A DNA stretch of 64,000 bases from Fomes fomentarius (taxonomy: Eukaryota > Basidiomycota > Agaricomycetes > Polyporales > Polyporaceae), in contig JABYQN010000004.1 of the NCBI GenBank assembly GCA_022606135.1, forward strand, positions 1-64,000, written 5' to 3'. The position numbers were made by a program, and so were the translations under genes. The notes below the pieces were generated by a model that saw only the letters and a list, made by a program, of their open reading frames with translations, was not told the origin of the DNA and did no database searches. Positions 41,356 through 54,371 of the stretch are shown here, in pieces; position 1 is the first letter of the stretch; each line of letters begins with the position of its first letter.

Positions 41356-44222
41356 TCACCATCCCGAGTAATGATACTCGTCCGCCCAACTCCGATTCCG
41401 CGCCATCGCGCGCCGCTTTCTCTCTTCCTTATCTTCTTGTCCTTGCGGATACTGCTGCTGCTGTGGCTGACCTGGTCCTTGCTGCAGACCTTGCTGAGCC
41501 TGAGGAACTTGAGGTACGAATCCATTCAGCTGAGCCATTGGTGCAGTCCCCTCGCCATTCATCGCCGTCAGCGGCCTCAACCCACTCCCAAGCACCCCAG
41601 CGCGCCGACCAGTCATATTGATCCGGCTCACCTGCCTCTCCCAGAGCAAATTCCTCCTCAGGCTCTCCGACAGCTCTGTCTGCAACATCTGTCTCCGCGT
41701 CGTGCGCGGCGTCATCGGTGCAGCAGGCGCAGGGAGGTTGTACGGGTGCGACAGCGGTATCGGGGCCGTCGCGACGCTCTGCAACTGATGCCTCACGCCA
41801 TTCTGACCCGTCCCATGAGCATCCTGCCTCTGCTGCTGGTGCGCCTGCTGCTGCTGCGTGAGCAGCCCGCGATCCGAGTGACGTTGACGATTAGGATCCG
41901 CAAGCGCCGCCAGCTTCTGCTGAGCGAGGCTCCGCGAGACCTGGATCGTATCGTCTGGATTATCGTCGTCACTCTCCGTATCCTCCATCTCTTCCTCCTG
42001 CGGTCTGCCTTTCGGTCTGTACCCGCCCTGTCTGCCATTATCCACAGGTTGGATCGGGGCTTGAGCCGTGACCGGCGCCGCAAGAGGCACCGCCGCCGAG
42101 CTCTTGCTCATCGTCAGCCCGCCCACCACCGCACCTTGTCTTCTCCACTGCGTCATATCCTGCGTCGAGCGACTCGCCCGGTATGGATGGTTCGGCGGGA
42201 ATATGTTCGGGTCGGGGTTCAGGAGCTGTGAAAGCAGCCCGGACTTTGTGCGGCCGAGGTTCGAGTACGAGCGTTTCGGCGCCTTCGCGAACATATCGCG
42301 CTCCTGCTGCAGCTTCTTCGCGACCTCGCGCAGTCGCGCCTCCTCTGCCGCCCTCGCCTTCTGCTCCTTAGTCTCCTGACGCTGATGCTGCGGCTGAGGA
42401 TGGCGATTCCGATCCCGATCTTCCGCACTATCCTCCGACGCCCACTCCGAGTCATCGTCCGTATCCGTCGTCGTCTCGTATTCGGACGACGTGCTGATCA
42501 CAATCCCACGGCGCTGCTGCGATGGCCCAACTCCATTCGCCTTCGACGTTGTCGCTTGCCCATTCGCCTGCTTCGCATTCTCCTGCTTCACATTCGCAGC
42601 AGCCGGGGTCGGACTCGACATGCGCGTCCGTTTCGTCTCCTTCTTCTCCCTGTAGGCTCCTTTGTTTGATTTGCCAGACCGGGATCCATTCGACGACACC
42701 GACCCGATGTTGAACGTCGTCTTCTTCGTCTCCTTCTCCTTCTCCCTTTCCTTCTCTTTCTCCCTCTCCTTCTCTTTTTCCCTCTCTTGCTCTTTCTCCT
42801 TCTCCACAGCCACAACCGCGGCCGTCGCCTTCTTCTGCGCCGACGTCTGCCGCGCGCCATGCGAATGCAGCCTAGTGAGCACGGGACGCACCGGCGCGTG
42901 CCGTTCCTTGCTCTTCCGCACCTGCACACGCGGCCGCTTCGCCGCACCCGCCGCACCTGCGACGACGCCGCCGCCGCCGACAGCGCTTATGGGGCCCGTC
43001 ATCTCGGATTTGATGTGACTAGACGTGCCGCTACTCGGAGTAAGCTCATCCTCCCGCTCGCACTCGAGCGCCTCCGATGGCGAGTCCGGGGGACATTCAG
43101 GCGAGGGCGAGCCTCCGTCCTGGAGGAAGAAGCGGCGGTCCGAGGCTTTCAGGGTCTCATCATTATACAGCTTCGACTTCGATGACGATTGTGATGCGGA
43201 TGGCTGGATGGCGTCATGAGAAACAGTAGCAGGCTTCGACTTTAGCGAAGTAGACACCGATGAATGTTTAGGCTGGCACGGGGGCTGGGGTTTCGTATTT
43301 GCGTTAGTAAGGGGAGGAGCGGCCGCTAGAGATGCCGAGAGCAACGAGCGCGCAGGGGGCGGGGGCTGGAGGTGTATCGACGGCTGGGCGGCAAGCGTCG
43401 GAGGATGTGAGATGCTGGGGGTGGCGGGAGGGGTAGGATGCGGTGTTGGATTGACGACCACAACGCGGGGAAATGACGGTCCGCCTGGCTGTGGGGGAGT
43501 TGCGGGAAGCTGCACAGTTGGCAGCGTGGCCACGACAGGCCGAGGCTGGGCAATTCGAGGCACAGTGGGCGAGCGCGCAGCCTTCTCCGAGTTGACATCA
43601 ACCTTGGAAGAAGAGATGTCAAGTATCATTTTGCCGACGCCGACGGAAGTATGAGACTTGGGCCGTTCCGTTGGCGCGCTTGTGGTACTGAGCCTGCGTC
43701 CCGCAGAGATGACGGTGGTCGCGGAGTGTTGTGCGTGCCACGAATGCGCGGCTGAGATATCGGTCGATAGTGTTGGGGACGGATGGGGTAATGGGACTAA
43801 CCACAAGGTCCAGTCAGCAAGTTCAACCGCTAAATCCGCGAGGATTAATTCAAAGGGATAGACGCGCACCTTGTAGGGTAATGAGACCATCCTCTGATAC
43901 GGGTGTGATAGGTGATGGACTCCGCTTCTCTGAAAACGACGGAGAGAGCGATCCGGGTGATGAGGATGGAGATGCTTGGGCAAAGGCCATCTCGCGATAC
44001 CACAGGCGCCAAGAGATGTTCTCTAAACGTCTGCCGTCCTTGAGAGACTCCTTGCACTTTGTGAACACTTGAGGGAGAACAAAGGACTAAGCAAGAGGGG
44101 AGTGTATGCGCAAAGTAGGGATACGCACGAGTCCACAAACTGTAGAGGGCATCTTCGCCCTCGAGGTCCTTGACCACATCTGCCGCGACGGATAAGATGG
44201 GAGATGGGAAGTGTGAGATCAT
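41356..44222 (-). CDS. Disordered protein with AreA-GATA-like (DUF1752) N-terminal domain
   Basis: Three exons, 44222-44129, 44067-43870 and 43829-41356, give 921 residues in consistent phase; the last exon may contain one more short in-frame intron. The N-terminus reads LWTLFTKCKESLKDGRRLENISWRLWYREM across the first junction, the hallmark of the AreA-GATA-like domain (Pfam DUF1752) found in nitrogen/TOR-linked fungal regulators such as Mks1 and AreA. No GATA zinc finger follows. The rest is Pro/Ser/Gln-rich and disordered, with a Lys/Glu repeat block (about 42720-42800). Near the C-terminus are a conserved-looking NLGRTKSGLLSQLLNPDP segment and an arginine-rich end RSWADEYHYSGW. A DUF3295-type C-terminal domain is possible. 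It is likely a nuclear or signalling regulator. Confidence 0.8.
42715..42805 (-). repeat. Lys/Glu-rich coding repeat (EREKEK type)
   Basis: An imperfect hexanucleotide-like tract (CTCCTTCTCTTTCTC on the plus strand) encodes repeated EKEREKEK in the AreA-domain protein. It is predicted to form a charged single helix or coiled coil, and is likely to vary in length between strains. Confidence 0.75.
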
Positions 44223-47200
44223 GTTATCGAGCAGCGCCAGGACGAAAGCAGTAGGATTACAGAGAGAAACGAGCGCGAGAGAGGACGGAAAGCGATAGAG
44301 CGTAATACACAGAGGGCAGGTGCCAGATGGAAGGGCGTCGAGGACGGTAAAGGCCGCCTAGAATGGGTGCAGCGAGGCTGCAGGGCGGGATATTGGGCGA
44401 CAATGTGTGGTTATCGTCCGGGAGGGGTGCAGAAATAGTGAGCCCAGCGTCCTGAGCGGAAAGCGGGGGTGGTGGCGAGCGGGGGCGGGAGGAGGGAAGG
44501 GGGACGATGGCGGAGGAGAGGACGGTGATGAAGAAGGGGAGAGAGGGCAGAGTCCTCGCACATTCGCTCGACTGACAAGCAGACGCCGGTGCACGCGACG
44601 GACCGGCCCTCCGGTACCCTCACAATCGTTTCCGACCTGTTGCCTTTCCGGGCTATCACCACCCGAAGCCACGCTTGCCCCGGATGGCCCCGACCGTCCA
44701 CCGACTGTGTCCTGGTCACATGGGCCCCTCGTTCCTTGCCAGCATCCTCACCCATGACCACGCCCTGACCCCAACCAAAACACAGTCTACAGTGCCCATC
44801 CGCCACGTCTTGTTGCTATCTCAGTGAGACACATGTACAGACACAACACAGACTCCTTGGTCCGAGTCTTGTCGCAACAACCTTAACAACACACACTCCG
44901 GCACAAACACCATCGAACTCTCAGCCAGACGCGGTGTGATTGGCTCTAAGCCGTTCCATCCATCGGACGTCGCGTCACCCCGTCCAATGATTCGTCCCAT
45001 GGCCTCCGCGAGCCGTGAGCCCTATTTGTCACAAAGTCTCCTCAGCGTTCCACCCTGTTCCCGACGCGATCTTCCGCAATTAGCACACCCATGTTTGCGC
45101 ATTCTTCCATCTGACAGAACGACCCTCTCCTAGGCTGAATGCAGGCTGAACGTTCGGAAGAACGAATTCGCTCGCAACCTGAGCCTGCCAAGCGCTCGAA
45201 CCATACAACGCAGGCACCTATCACCGGACGACGCCGCCCAATCACCGTCCGCGATTGTTGGCTCTCACTGCCACAACCCCGCCATGACCGGAAACAGGGT
45301 TTTCTACTTACTACCGTTCGACATGATGCACAGGGCACGATGGACACCATGCTGTCGCCGGTTCAACCAGATCCAGGTCCAGCTACATGGGATGCGCGCA
45401 CCCGCCTCCAGGCCCCATCAACTCTCCACGTTCACTTTGAAACCTTTATTTAGTGCGCCAAAGTAAGCCACAATCCATCTTACTTATAAAGCATACTTAC
45501 AGGCGTCGACGCTACGTCTCTTCAGCCTTAGCGCTCTGGAGTCTGGAATCTGGAGCCTAAAGCATCGACACGACTAGACAGGCATCGACTCGGGAGCACA
45601 TTCCTCGGTCGTTCCCCTCCATCTTCTCCAACGACAGACATCGTGCATATGTCGCGCTCCCCGCCCGTCGACGTCCCCCCACACTCTAATAGATCTCCCA
45701 CTCCCACTCCCAGAATACCTCAAGCCGCCGTGTTCGACCGTGACTGCTACTTCAGTGCATACTTACCCCTGACGTGGAACCCGCACGTACCCGACTCCAG
45801 ACTCCAGAATCCAGCCCTCTGACGCACCACTGTACCTGCCATCGCCCTCCATTATGTTGGTACTTCGGAGCTTCCAGATCCTCTCGAGCTCCACTGGCCA
45901 TTGATTGCTTCTCTACCTTCAGACGAGCAAAGCATGTGAGTGCGGCGTCCCCAATTTCATCTCCTCAGGCTACATAACATACTTACGAACCTCCGCTTCC
46001 GCTCCCGCTTTGGGCCGGGTGGCCACGCGCGTGACATCTAAGTACATGATGATGCTGTGATATGAGGTGATATCAGCGACGACTCCCGTCCCCGCACGGT
46101 CACGCTGCACAGCGCACGTTACCCCAGCGCATCTTATGAGGTCGTCCCCGGTCCCATTGCCACCCCAGCGGCCTGTCCAACTCCTATCCGCAGGGTCGCC
46201 CCGGGACCACAACTGCGCATACGGGATTCCGACGGAATCGATACATGATCTTTGTCCAAGTAAGTACTCACTGATTTCAGTACTGCGTGTCCGGCTGACC
46301 GGCGTACTGCGCCGCAAAGTTGCGGACATTCCGTTCTGAATGCAAGTACTGGGCTAACCCAATGAGACTGCGTGTCCGAGAACGTTGACGTTGAGCGCTG
46401 AGCGCAGGCCCTGTCATTAGTATGTATATGTAGTGCGGTGTGCCACTCTGTGTCTCTGTCTCAAGAATCGAGATTGCGCAGGTGCTCAGACGAGATCATG
46501 CGAGGGTGATTGTCTTGCGACGTGATTTGATTGAAGTGTGATTGCGCGACATCATACATGCGACAGATTCACAGGTGTGTCGCGGAGGCTGAATGGCAAT
46601 CACGAGCTTTCTCCAATAAGTACCAAATCTTTACATATACAAATTGCCGCCAATCGCGCGCGCTCTCATACAGTAATTTCAGAGATGCTCCCGTCGTCCT
46701 ACCTCTCTACCTCTCCTCCCTCTCACTGTCAGACAGAACACTGTCATCGAAGCCTGAGGCCTGAGGCCTGAAGCAACCTTCTGCCCAGCGCCAACAGTAT
46801 CGATATCTCCTTCAAGGTCTCCTCCGTCGGGACTCGGGACCACACAGCATCACATATGCATAGCAATCCATGACCTCCTCCCGACCGACCCCCAGTCTCC
46901 AGACCCCAAGTCGCCGATCAATTCTCTCGCTTCTGAGTCCTTCGCGACGTCCGCGTCTTCGTCTTCGTCTTCGTCCCGTCGCCTCAGGGCTCCCCGTGCC
47001 TCAGTGCCACGTGCCACGTGCCAGCAGCGCATTCATCGCATCAACGCACGACGCACACATCCTATCGCCATCGCCATCGCCATCGCATCGAGAGAAGGTG
47101 GCATCGGACGGCCCCAAAATCGCCACACAAGTTTGTCATTCAAGTACACTGTACATGGTATGAGAGGGTATGGACTCCGCGACGGCCGCATGGCCCGCAA

Positions 47201-49682
47201 GCGACAGCGCGCCCGCGCGCGCTCGGCTCAGCCCTCATCCTCCCTGACACAGTGACCGGACTCATGCTGGACATCCGAGTCTGACAGTACTAGTGAACAT
47301 CTGGGCAGTGACGGAGCACGTTTTGCGTGCATCGACGCAAGGCGACAACGGTCCACGGACAATTTGGACTTTTGAAGGATTGGCAACGAAGCGAGGGAAG
47401 CCGCAGCCGAGCGTTGTGGGTCCATTTTCCAGAACGTGCATGTCAGAGATAACAAATGACATAAGTAATGTGCGGACTGTACATGTGCTGATTCTGAAGT
47501 ACATAAGTGAGTTGTCCAGATTCGTGCTGTCCCGCCGCGAGTGGGGACCGTGCGGCGCGTTCTCGAATCTCGACCTCATATACACATATATCTTGACTTG
47601 GAGGAGTTAGATAGACAGTTGGACTTGAACAATTACAACATGAATGCAGCTACAAGGCCACTGATGTCATTTGACTTCCGCGTTCCAACCCGGTAGACTT
47701 TCAGGTGGTAGGCTAGAGCGCATCGATATCGGTGCCGTTCCACAAGGAAGAAGAGACTCGGACATCCTGATACTTACCTATGGTATAAACAGAACCCACG
47801 CAGAAACGCTCCCGATCGTACGTACGATTCGAATTTTGGGGGTTGTCCATCCGGTGGCCGTTGAGAACAGAGAGCTGCAAAACCAAGGCTCTAAGTACTT
47901 ACTAGTGCTTGAATCTTCTGAGTCCCAGTCCGCCACCACGATCGACCCAACGACGCCGCCGGGATTGCAACGGTACATATTACGACTCCGAGACGATCAC
48001 GATCACGACCGGCGGATATCTCCAGATGTAGAACTGAGACTGCGGGTCTGCGGGAGCAAATCTCATGCGGACACAACGCAACGTGGAGCGCAATGTACGT
48101 GTGTGCCTGACCCGTCGTCGCCCCCAGAACCGACGGCAAGCTTAAGGACAATCGAGCACAACCCTGCACAACGCCCTGTGTTGTCGGGCCAACCCTGGGT
48201 CCGACCGATCACTCTGGACGTAAGTAAGAGGAAGCTTTCTTGTCATTGCATCCTTGGTCCAACGCATATGTGTTCTGAAGAATGTTGAATGTTGAACGTT
48301 GAACGATGAACTGAACTGTCGGCTGCGGCAAGCAGGCGGGACAGTGACGGTTACATGATACTACTACCAATGGTAGTGATTACCACGGCGCCGTTCGCGT
48401 TGGGCCAGACTGCGGGAGGTGGCGTGTGATTGACACAATGACAAGGAAGCGTGACTGCACAATTGCAAGTATAAAACGTGAACATGTCCTACAGGTACAG
48501 AGGTAAATCCGCCCCTCGATGTCTCTGGCCGGACATGCCATGCCTGCGCAGTGATTGTTCCTTCAAGTGGATGGCGAGGCTCGAGGACGAGTTGCAACTC
48601 GGGGACGATGGGTTCCCGTTGGTTCCGTGCCGCGCAGTCATCCGTAGCGTGTTGAACCTGGAACCTTGACCGTGAGGCAAGCATCAACGTGGCGTGTACG
48701 TTGTTGAGTTGAACAAGGAAGAAGTGGCAAGATTAACCATGTATTGGATTCGGGAAGGGAGTGTTGCATGATTAGTGCAGCCAACACGCGTGAGATTGCA
48801 AGTCGAGACGATAATGTCGGGCTGGTAGACTGATCATCGCACTTGTCGTCAAGACAAGCCGCTGAGAGCAACATGCTGGGCCGAGGAGATCAGAGGTGGG
48901 TGAAGGAAGAAGGTAGCCTGCAGGAAGGTCAATGGCAGTGTACATGCGCAGTTAGGGCAAAGCGAAGCGCCCAAGAGATTCCCTTGTCTCTGACCTCGAT
49001 CTCGACAGACATGGAAAACACATTCGTCTGGTCTGACTCTCAGCACCGGACGGTCGGTTTATGTCGCTATCGATGGGGCTGACGGATACGGCTGAAGGTT
49101 GGTCTATTTGTGCGTAGTGGGAGATGGTGGAATGGAGGGACATGGACGGTATGTGCGTGCCAGTGTGGAGGACGAAAGGACATCTGACATGGTAAGCTAT
49201 TGGTAGCGTCGGGAGCCGTTGGACGCGTGCAGCAATCGCGAGCAGTACTGGCTGGCTCTTCCCAGCCGCACTCGCTCCTCCTCGATCCATTGGACGTCGG
49301 AGAGGGCGATGGAGCGACGGTATGCCAGCGAGCGTTGACGGCCGTCGGGAAAGGAAGGTGAGTGTCGATAGGATGCCAGGTTCTGTTCGCATGGCTGGTG
49401 CGTCAACCACTCCAACGCCCGACCCTCCTTCCGTTCGTCCGAGCGTCATACCCTATCGGGCCCTGACCCATTCGCGTGGATGTGGGATAGGTCGTGGATT
49501 GGGCCAGCGGGGCCAGACACACATGATCCTCCCATTACCCACTTCTCCGACGATCTCTCTCTGTCACCCGTCCATCCGCGCACGTCCACCGACGACTATT
49601 TCCATATCACACTTGCTTCTCCCGCTCTCCCCCATATATCCCCCACCCACCGCCCTCCTTGCCCTCGCATACTTTGCCCCCC
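44223..49682. other. 5.5 kb gene-poor interval between divergent regulators
   Basis: No protein gene is supported. Minus-strand GTAAGTATG donors occur at about 45492-45500, 45758-45766 and 45978-45986, with GTAAGTAC/GTAAGTATC near 47895 and 47768. Simple repeats include CATCGC units at 47057-47084, GTCTTC units near 46952, GAGGCCT units near 46751 and a GTTGAA-rich tract at 48285-48310. The plus-strand frame at 47671-48288 starts with ATG but has no domain. The interval could contain long 5' leaders or a noncoding RNA. Confidence 0.45.
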
Positions 49683-52076
49683 ATGTTAACGTTCGAGGAC
49701 GACCCCTTCCAGTACGTCCATCTTTTCCTCTCCATACTACTCTCCTCAATCGTCCCCCGTAGCAGCACCCCATCGCCGCTCTCTGACATCCAACCCACCG
49801 ATCCACCATCGGATACAGACTCCTTCGAATCGTACATCGACCAATCTTTCGTCCGTCCCTTCTCCCTTTCTCTCTCTCTCTCGATCACCACTAACTCCCT
49901 CCCTCCTAGTGCTCCAACTTCTCCTGCTGCGGCCAGTCCCTTCCCGACCTCCATCGCCTCCTCGAGCACTTCGAAGACGAGCACGTCCTCCCCATCTCCA
50001 TCCCCTACGACTCCCGCCCCCTCTACTCCACTCCAGTATATGCCCGCCCCTCCGGCCCCCACGCGTCCTACATTCTCTCCTACCCCCAGCCCGATCCGCC
50101 TCTTCAACCTGTTTCACATCCGATCCCTGCCCCCCGCCCCCTACACGATCGATTTCACATGTCGCGTATCCCGCTTGGACCCGCGCCAGACTTGACCTAC
50201 TCCTCACCCGCCTCGTCGTGTGACTCTCCGCCCAACCATGCCGAGCCTCTCTGTCTTCCCCCTGCACTCTTCACGTTCCAGAACCCTCAGACTCGGCCAC
50301 GGACCCCGCCGCTCGACTATGACGACTTGGACGACGACGAGAGCGACCACTCCCTCCTCGTCTCACCTCCCCGCGCGAGGGTAGGAGTCGGTGCAGGACC
50401 ACACCGGTCGGCGAAGCAGGCCCGTTCCTCCTCCGCACACGCGCGGAGTCGCCCTGTCGCTCCCACCCACGCGCCCGCGACGGCTGGCCAAGCCTGTGCA
50501 GGCTCGCGGAGAAGTCGCAGGGAAGGGCGCGAGAAGGCGTACAAATGTCCGGTGAGTGCACTGCTTCTCTTCGGTTTGGTATATGAGCCGGTTTGTTGGC
50601 ATTCTGGTGCGAGTGTCGCTGTGTCCAGTAAGCTTTTCCCTCTCGGTCTTGCGACTAGGGTTCTCCGAGCGTCCCGAGGACTCTCGCTGCCAATCCTGAC
50701 CGAGCGCGTCCGCGTGAGCCCGGAGAGCGTTGGTTGGTTTTTTTTGTCGCTCACGATATCAGTTAGTAGTTGGTGCTCTGCGGTTAGAAGCCGCCACCAC
50801 ATCAGCGCGTGCGCCGCGAAGCATCCGGTGGCATCCCGTTTCTCTTTTTGGCTGTTTGGCTCTCTGACACGTGCCAGATACACTTCTACTGTGCACCCCG
50901 TATAGACCCATGGTTGATATACTTCTGCCGCATGCACCACGGCAGTCTGCTTCCTCGGGAACGTGAGCGTCCGGCGACAGGCTGGCTTCTCAGCATGCCC
51001 TTCTCACTCCGGGTCCATGACAGTGACAGCGAATGTTAATTGCAATGTCCAGGGCCCGGGGTCCGATCGAGGCACGGTATGCGTTGGTGAAGCGTACGCG
51101 CTGGTGGGTGGGATAGAAGGCAGCAGAGTCTCCACCCACGCTCCATAACTCAGTTGACTGAACTGAACGGCTCGAAGTTGAACGTGGATGGGTCGCACGA
51201 GCGCACTCCGACGTTGTTGTCTGGTGTGTCCGGTCTATGATCTGCTCTGGTTCATTCTGTTCTGGAACTGGTGGATCGTTGTGGACTTCCGCGTACTGAC
51301 CGTCGATTATCTCTCGATTCGGCTGCACGCCGCCCGCGATCGTCCCTACCTCCATGTTACGCTATGCCGCCTCGGTCGCCTCTCTCGCGACGGTTCAACC
51401 ATGGCCCGGACGTCTGCCTCATTCTCCATCCTGCTCACTCATCACTCATCGCTCTTCCATGCACCATGTCCGATGTCCGATGCACCATGCGGCATGTGGC
51501 ATGGAACCGACCCCGCTCCACGCACTCACACTCTCGCCCCCTCCGACGCCACCGCTTCAATGCTTACGCGCTTACTTGCATGCTCCCGCTCCTGCTCCTG
51601 GACTTACGCAACACCCACGCGCGCGCGCACTATGGCAGCATCCTGGGTGCATGAAGGTACGCTACCCTCCTTCGCTCTCGGCGTCCTCGGCGGCCTAACG
51701 GTTTCAACTCATTCCACCTTCGACCTCGCTCGTGCGTGCGTGCTCGTGTGGGGTCAATGGATCTTTCTCTTTCTAGTCGTACCTGAACCCGAACGGGCTC
51801 AAGTATCACCTCGAGAAGGGGACGTGCACGAACGCAGACGAGCGCGAGCGGGCGCCGTTGCCGAGCTTCGTCACCATCGCCGCGATGCCTGCTGTTCCGT
51901 CTACCAAGGCTGAGGCCGCTCCTCCGTCCCAACCTCCGCCTCCGCTCCCTCACCCACCCCCCTCGTCCCCGGTCTCGGACGCGTCCCTGCCAGACTTTCA
52001 AAGGCAGAGCGGAGCTCAGGGGGACTCGAGATGCGCCTCGGAGTTGTTGAGTGATGCGGACGAGCTCGAGCTGTGA
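49683..52076 (+). CDS. C2H2/C2HC zinc-finger transcription factor, SFP1-type
   Basis: Four exons, 49683-49715, 49910-50551, 51639-51656 and 51777-52076, give 330 residues in phase. The first finger CSNFSCCGQSLPDLHRLLEH...H spans the exon 1-2 junction. A Pro/Ser-rich middle with an acidic DYDDLDDDESD patch follows. Then comes a finger assembled over three exons: AYKCP, HPGCMK and SYLNPNGLKYHLEKGTC, the pattern of fungal SFP1-like regulators. SFP1 controls ribosome-biogenesis and growth genes downstream of TOR in yeast; the role here is inferred. Unusual are an 18-nt micro-exon and a 1087-bp intron before it, far above the usual about 55 bp in this window. The C-terminus is Pro-rich. Confidence 0.78.
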
Positions 52077-54320
52077 CGTGCTGCATCCACTGCTGGAGTT
52101 TGTAGACTGCTCTCTTCTCTCCACCCTGCCCGCAACTCTTCACTGCCCGGACTTGTTGATGTTTGCGTATGTTTCGGATCCCGATTCCGATTCCTGGGTC
52201 GCCTTTTCAGTTCCGTGCGTACGATGTTACACTCGACGGCGTGTGTTGCGTATGTAACAAAAAGTGTCAAGGGCAGTGGTGTAATCAGCATCCGTCTGGC
52301 GATCATTCCCATTCCCTCGTTCGACCGTCGTGTCTCTCAGCACACGACATGAACATCAAAAAGCCAAAAGCTACGGACGGCGAAATGGCCGACCGAAAAC
52401 GCGAAAACGGGCATAAAACGAAGTTGCGCAACGCGTGTCGAGTCTCGACTCGACTCGGACATACGAGGAGCTCATCCTTCGGCACTTGCATCCGATACCG
52501 CTCCCACATCGCCCGACATGACACCAATTAGTGGGTTCTCAAGACAGGCGGCAACACACTACACCACACGTCCCGGTCCGTTTGGTGTGGGCGGTGGTCC
52601 TCGCAGGGCCCACGGCACCTTGGGATGTGAGTGTCGAAGTCGATGCTGCTGGCGGTGCAGAGCGCGGATTGGCTTGGTGGAAAGGGAGAGAGACGAGAGG
52701 CGTGAAGTGCGGTCGGAGGCATGAAAGTACTGTACTCTGTAGTCGGTTGTCGACAACTCGAAGAGAGAGCTGTATCAGATACGACGCGCCTGCCTCCCTG
52801 GGCTATGGTCCATGGATACAGCGCTAGCCTTGAGGATGTCGATCAAGACTGGGTGGGCTCTGTGTGTCTGGCGAGTCGTTCTGTCCATTTTCGTCGACCT
52901 AGTACGCCTGGCCTTCCTTTGGTGTGCCCAAAATGACCCCCCTCCCCCCCAGGGCATCAGAGATCAGCCATGTCCACCGTCGCCGGCGGCGCCAAAAGCA
53001 GGACATATGGCTGACCGGGGCGGCGGGGACCTCCACCTCTCCCATCATTCCAACCCTCAGCACCATCGCCGACGGTACCGCAGACAACGGGGCACCTCGG
53101 TGCCTCGAGCGATGCCTTTGGGCTGTGCGATGAGTGAGGACAGTAGGAATCCCGACTACTGCTCGAGGCCGCTGTCGTTGCAAGAAGAACGATGCTCCGT
53201 AACGGTCTCGTCCAAGTGCCAGTGATGTTGGAGTAGGATGTCACGACGGGCGCTCTCACCACTACTCGGACGAGGACGATCCCTAGGCAATAGCGACACG
53301 GCCATGGCACCACGCTATGTGTTCTGTCTTCGTCTACACCACACTACATCAGGCGTTGTCGTCATCCGCTGAACTGCCAGTGTGTTATCCGATCGGACTC
53401 ACTGACAGTGCTAGTATTGACTTAGACTAGTGACTCCCGCAAGTTGAAGAAACGCTCAATATGACGCTGAACACTCTGGACCTACCTGTATGGGAGTCTG
53501 CTGTTGTCCCCGGGTACTGACCAGCACGGACTCACGATCATAAAGCCTCCCTGGCGGCAGAGACAACGTTAACGTACTCAGTTCTCAAATGTTCACCGTT
53601 CAACGTTCAACACTGGCTCCATCTCATCGGACACATAGACGTAATCCGAGAAGCGTAGAAAGAGAAACACAAAAGAGAAGCTAAGGCTTTGCAACCCGTC
53701 AGGGAAGGTGAGGCCGGTCCGACAAGGCCGACATGGCCGGTTGCTGTCATGGCCAAAGCACTGCCGACAACATCGCTGTGGCCTACTTAAATCTCAAAAA
53801 TAACGTCGACATTGACCTGGTACGCCGGAGCCTCCTGGGTCTGGGCAACCTGCGTGCTCCTAACAATCTGCACAGCTGGCCGACAATTGATAGGACCTAG
53901 TAGGATGTACGGATCCACGAGTAAGTTCCTAGAGCCTGATGCAGACTTGAATATGAATGGTGTGTGCTCTAACAACTGCTCTAAAGGAGGTTGGAGCTAC
54001 AAGCAGTGATTCACGCACTTTGTTACCATTGACCACTGAAGCCCGAGCTCGTCGTGAAACCTACGCGTGGAAGGCGCGGGATGGAATGATGATTTTGATC
54101 ATGCTTGCGCCTATTAGTTCGAGACAGGCTCACCTCCGGCGTTAACATACACGCTAGCGCAGTTGAGCTACGCAGTGACCATGGCAGGTTGTTCATTCGT
54201 CGCTGGTCGTTGGGTTCACTAACTATTATTGCGCTGACAGCAGTGGTCACCTCTCCGACTCACCACATGGAATGAACATCCGGCTTAAATACAGACGCGT
54301 CGTCTTCTGCATCGCTCAGG
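52077..54320. other. Intergenic, promoter of the displaced membrane-protein copy
   Basis: 2.2 kb without a supportable gene. The last about 60 bases match the promoter of the 29345-30283 copy (CCACATG-GAATGAAC, TTAAATACAGA, CGTCGTCTTCTGCATCG). Confidence 0.5.
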
Positions 54321-54371
54321 ATGCCATCTGAGAACTCTCCGTCGCACTATGGCTCTTGTTTCCCTTCCTAA
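54321..54371 (+). other. Short upstream ORF overlapping the next start
   Basis: An ATG at 54321, aligned with the start codon used by the 30283 copy, opens 16 codons (MPSENSPSHYGSC...) ending at a TAA inside the main gene. It is out of frame with the ATG at 54349, so it could reduce translation or mark an insertion that displaced the original start. Confidence 0.5.

Noticed and set aside
42588..42956. Arg-rich 122-residue minus-strand ORF
   Set aside because: It is an alternative frame of the Lys/Glu and Ser-rich part of the AreA-domain gene.
47671..48288. 205-residue plus-strand ORF in the gene-poor interval
   Set aside because: No domain, no splice context and low-complexity composition; strong splice-like signals lie on the other strand.
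49564..50267. Minus-strand ORFs antisense to the zinc-finger gene
   Set aside because: They mirror the Pro/Ser-rich coding exon on the opposite strand; composition is explained by the antisense frame.
51188..51913. 241-residue plus-strand ORF over the long zinc-finger intron
   Set aside because: It overlaps the micro-exon and last exon in another frame and shows no domain; it may be a byproduct of GC-rich sequence.
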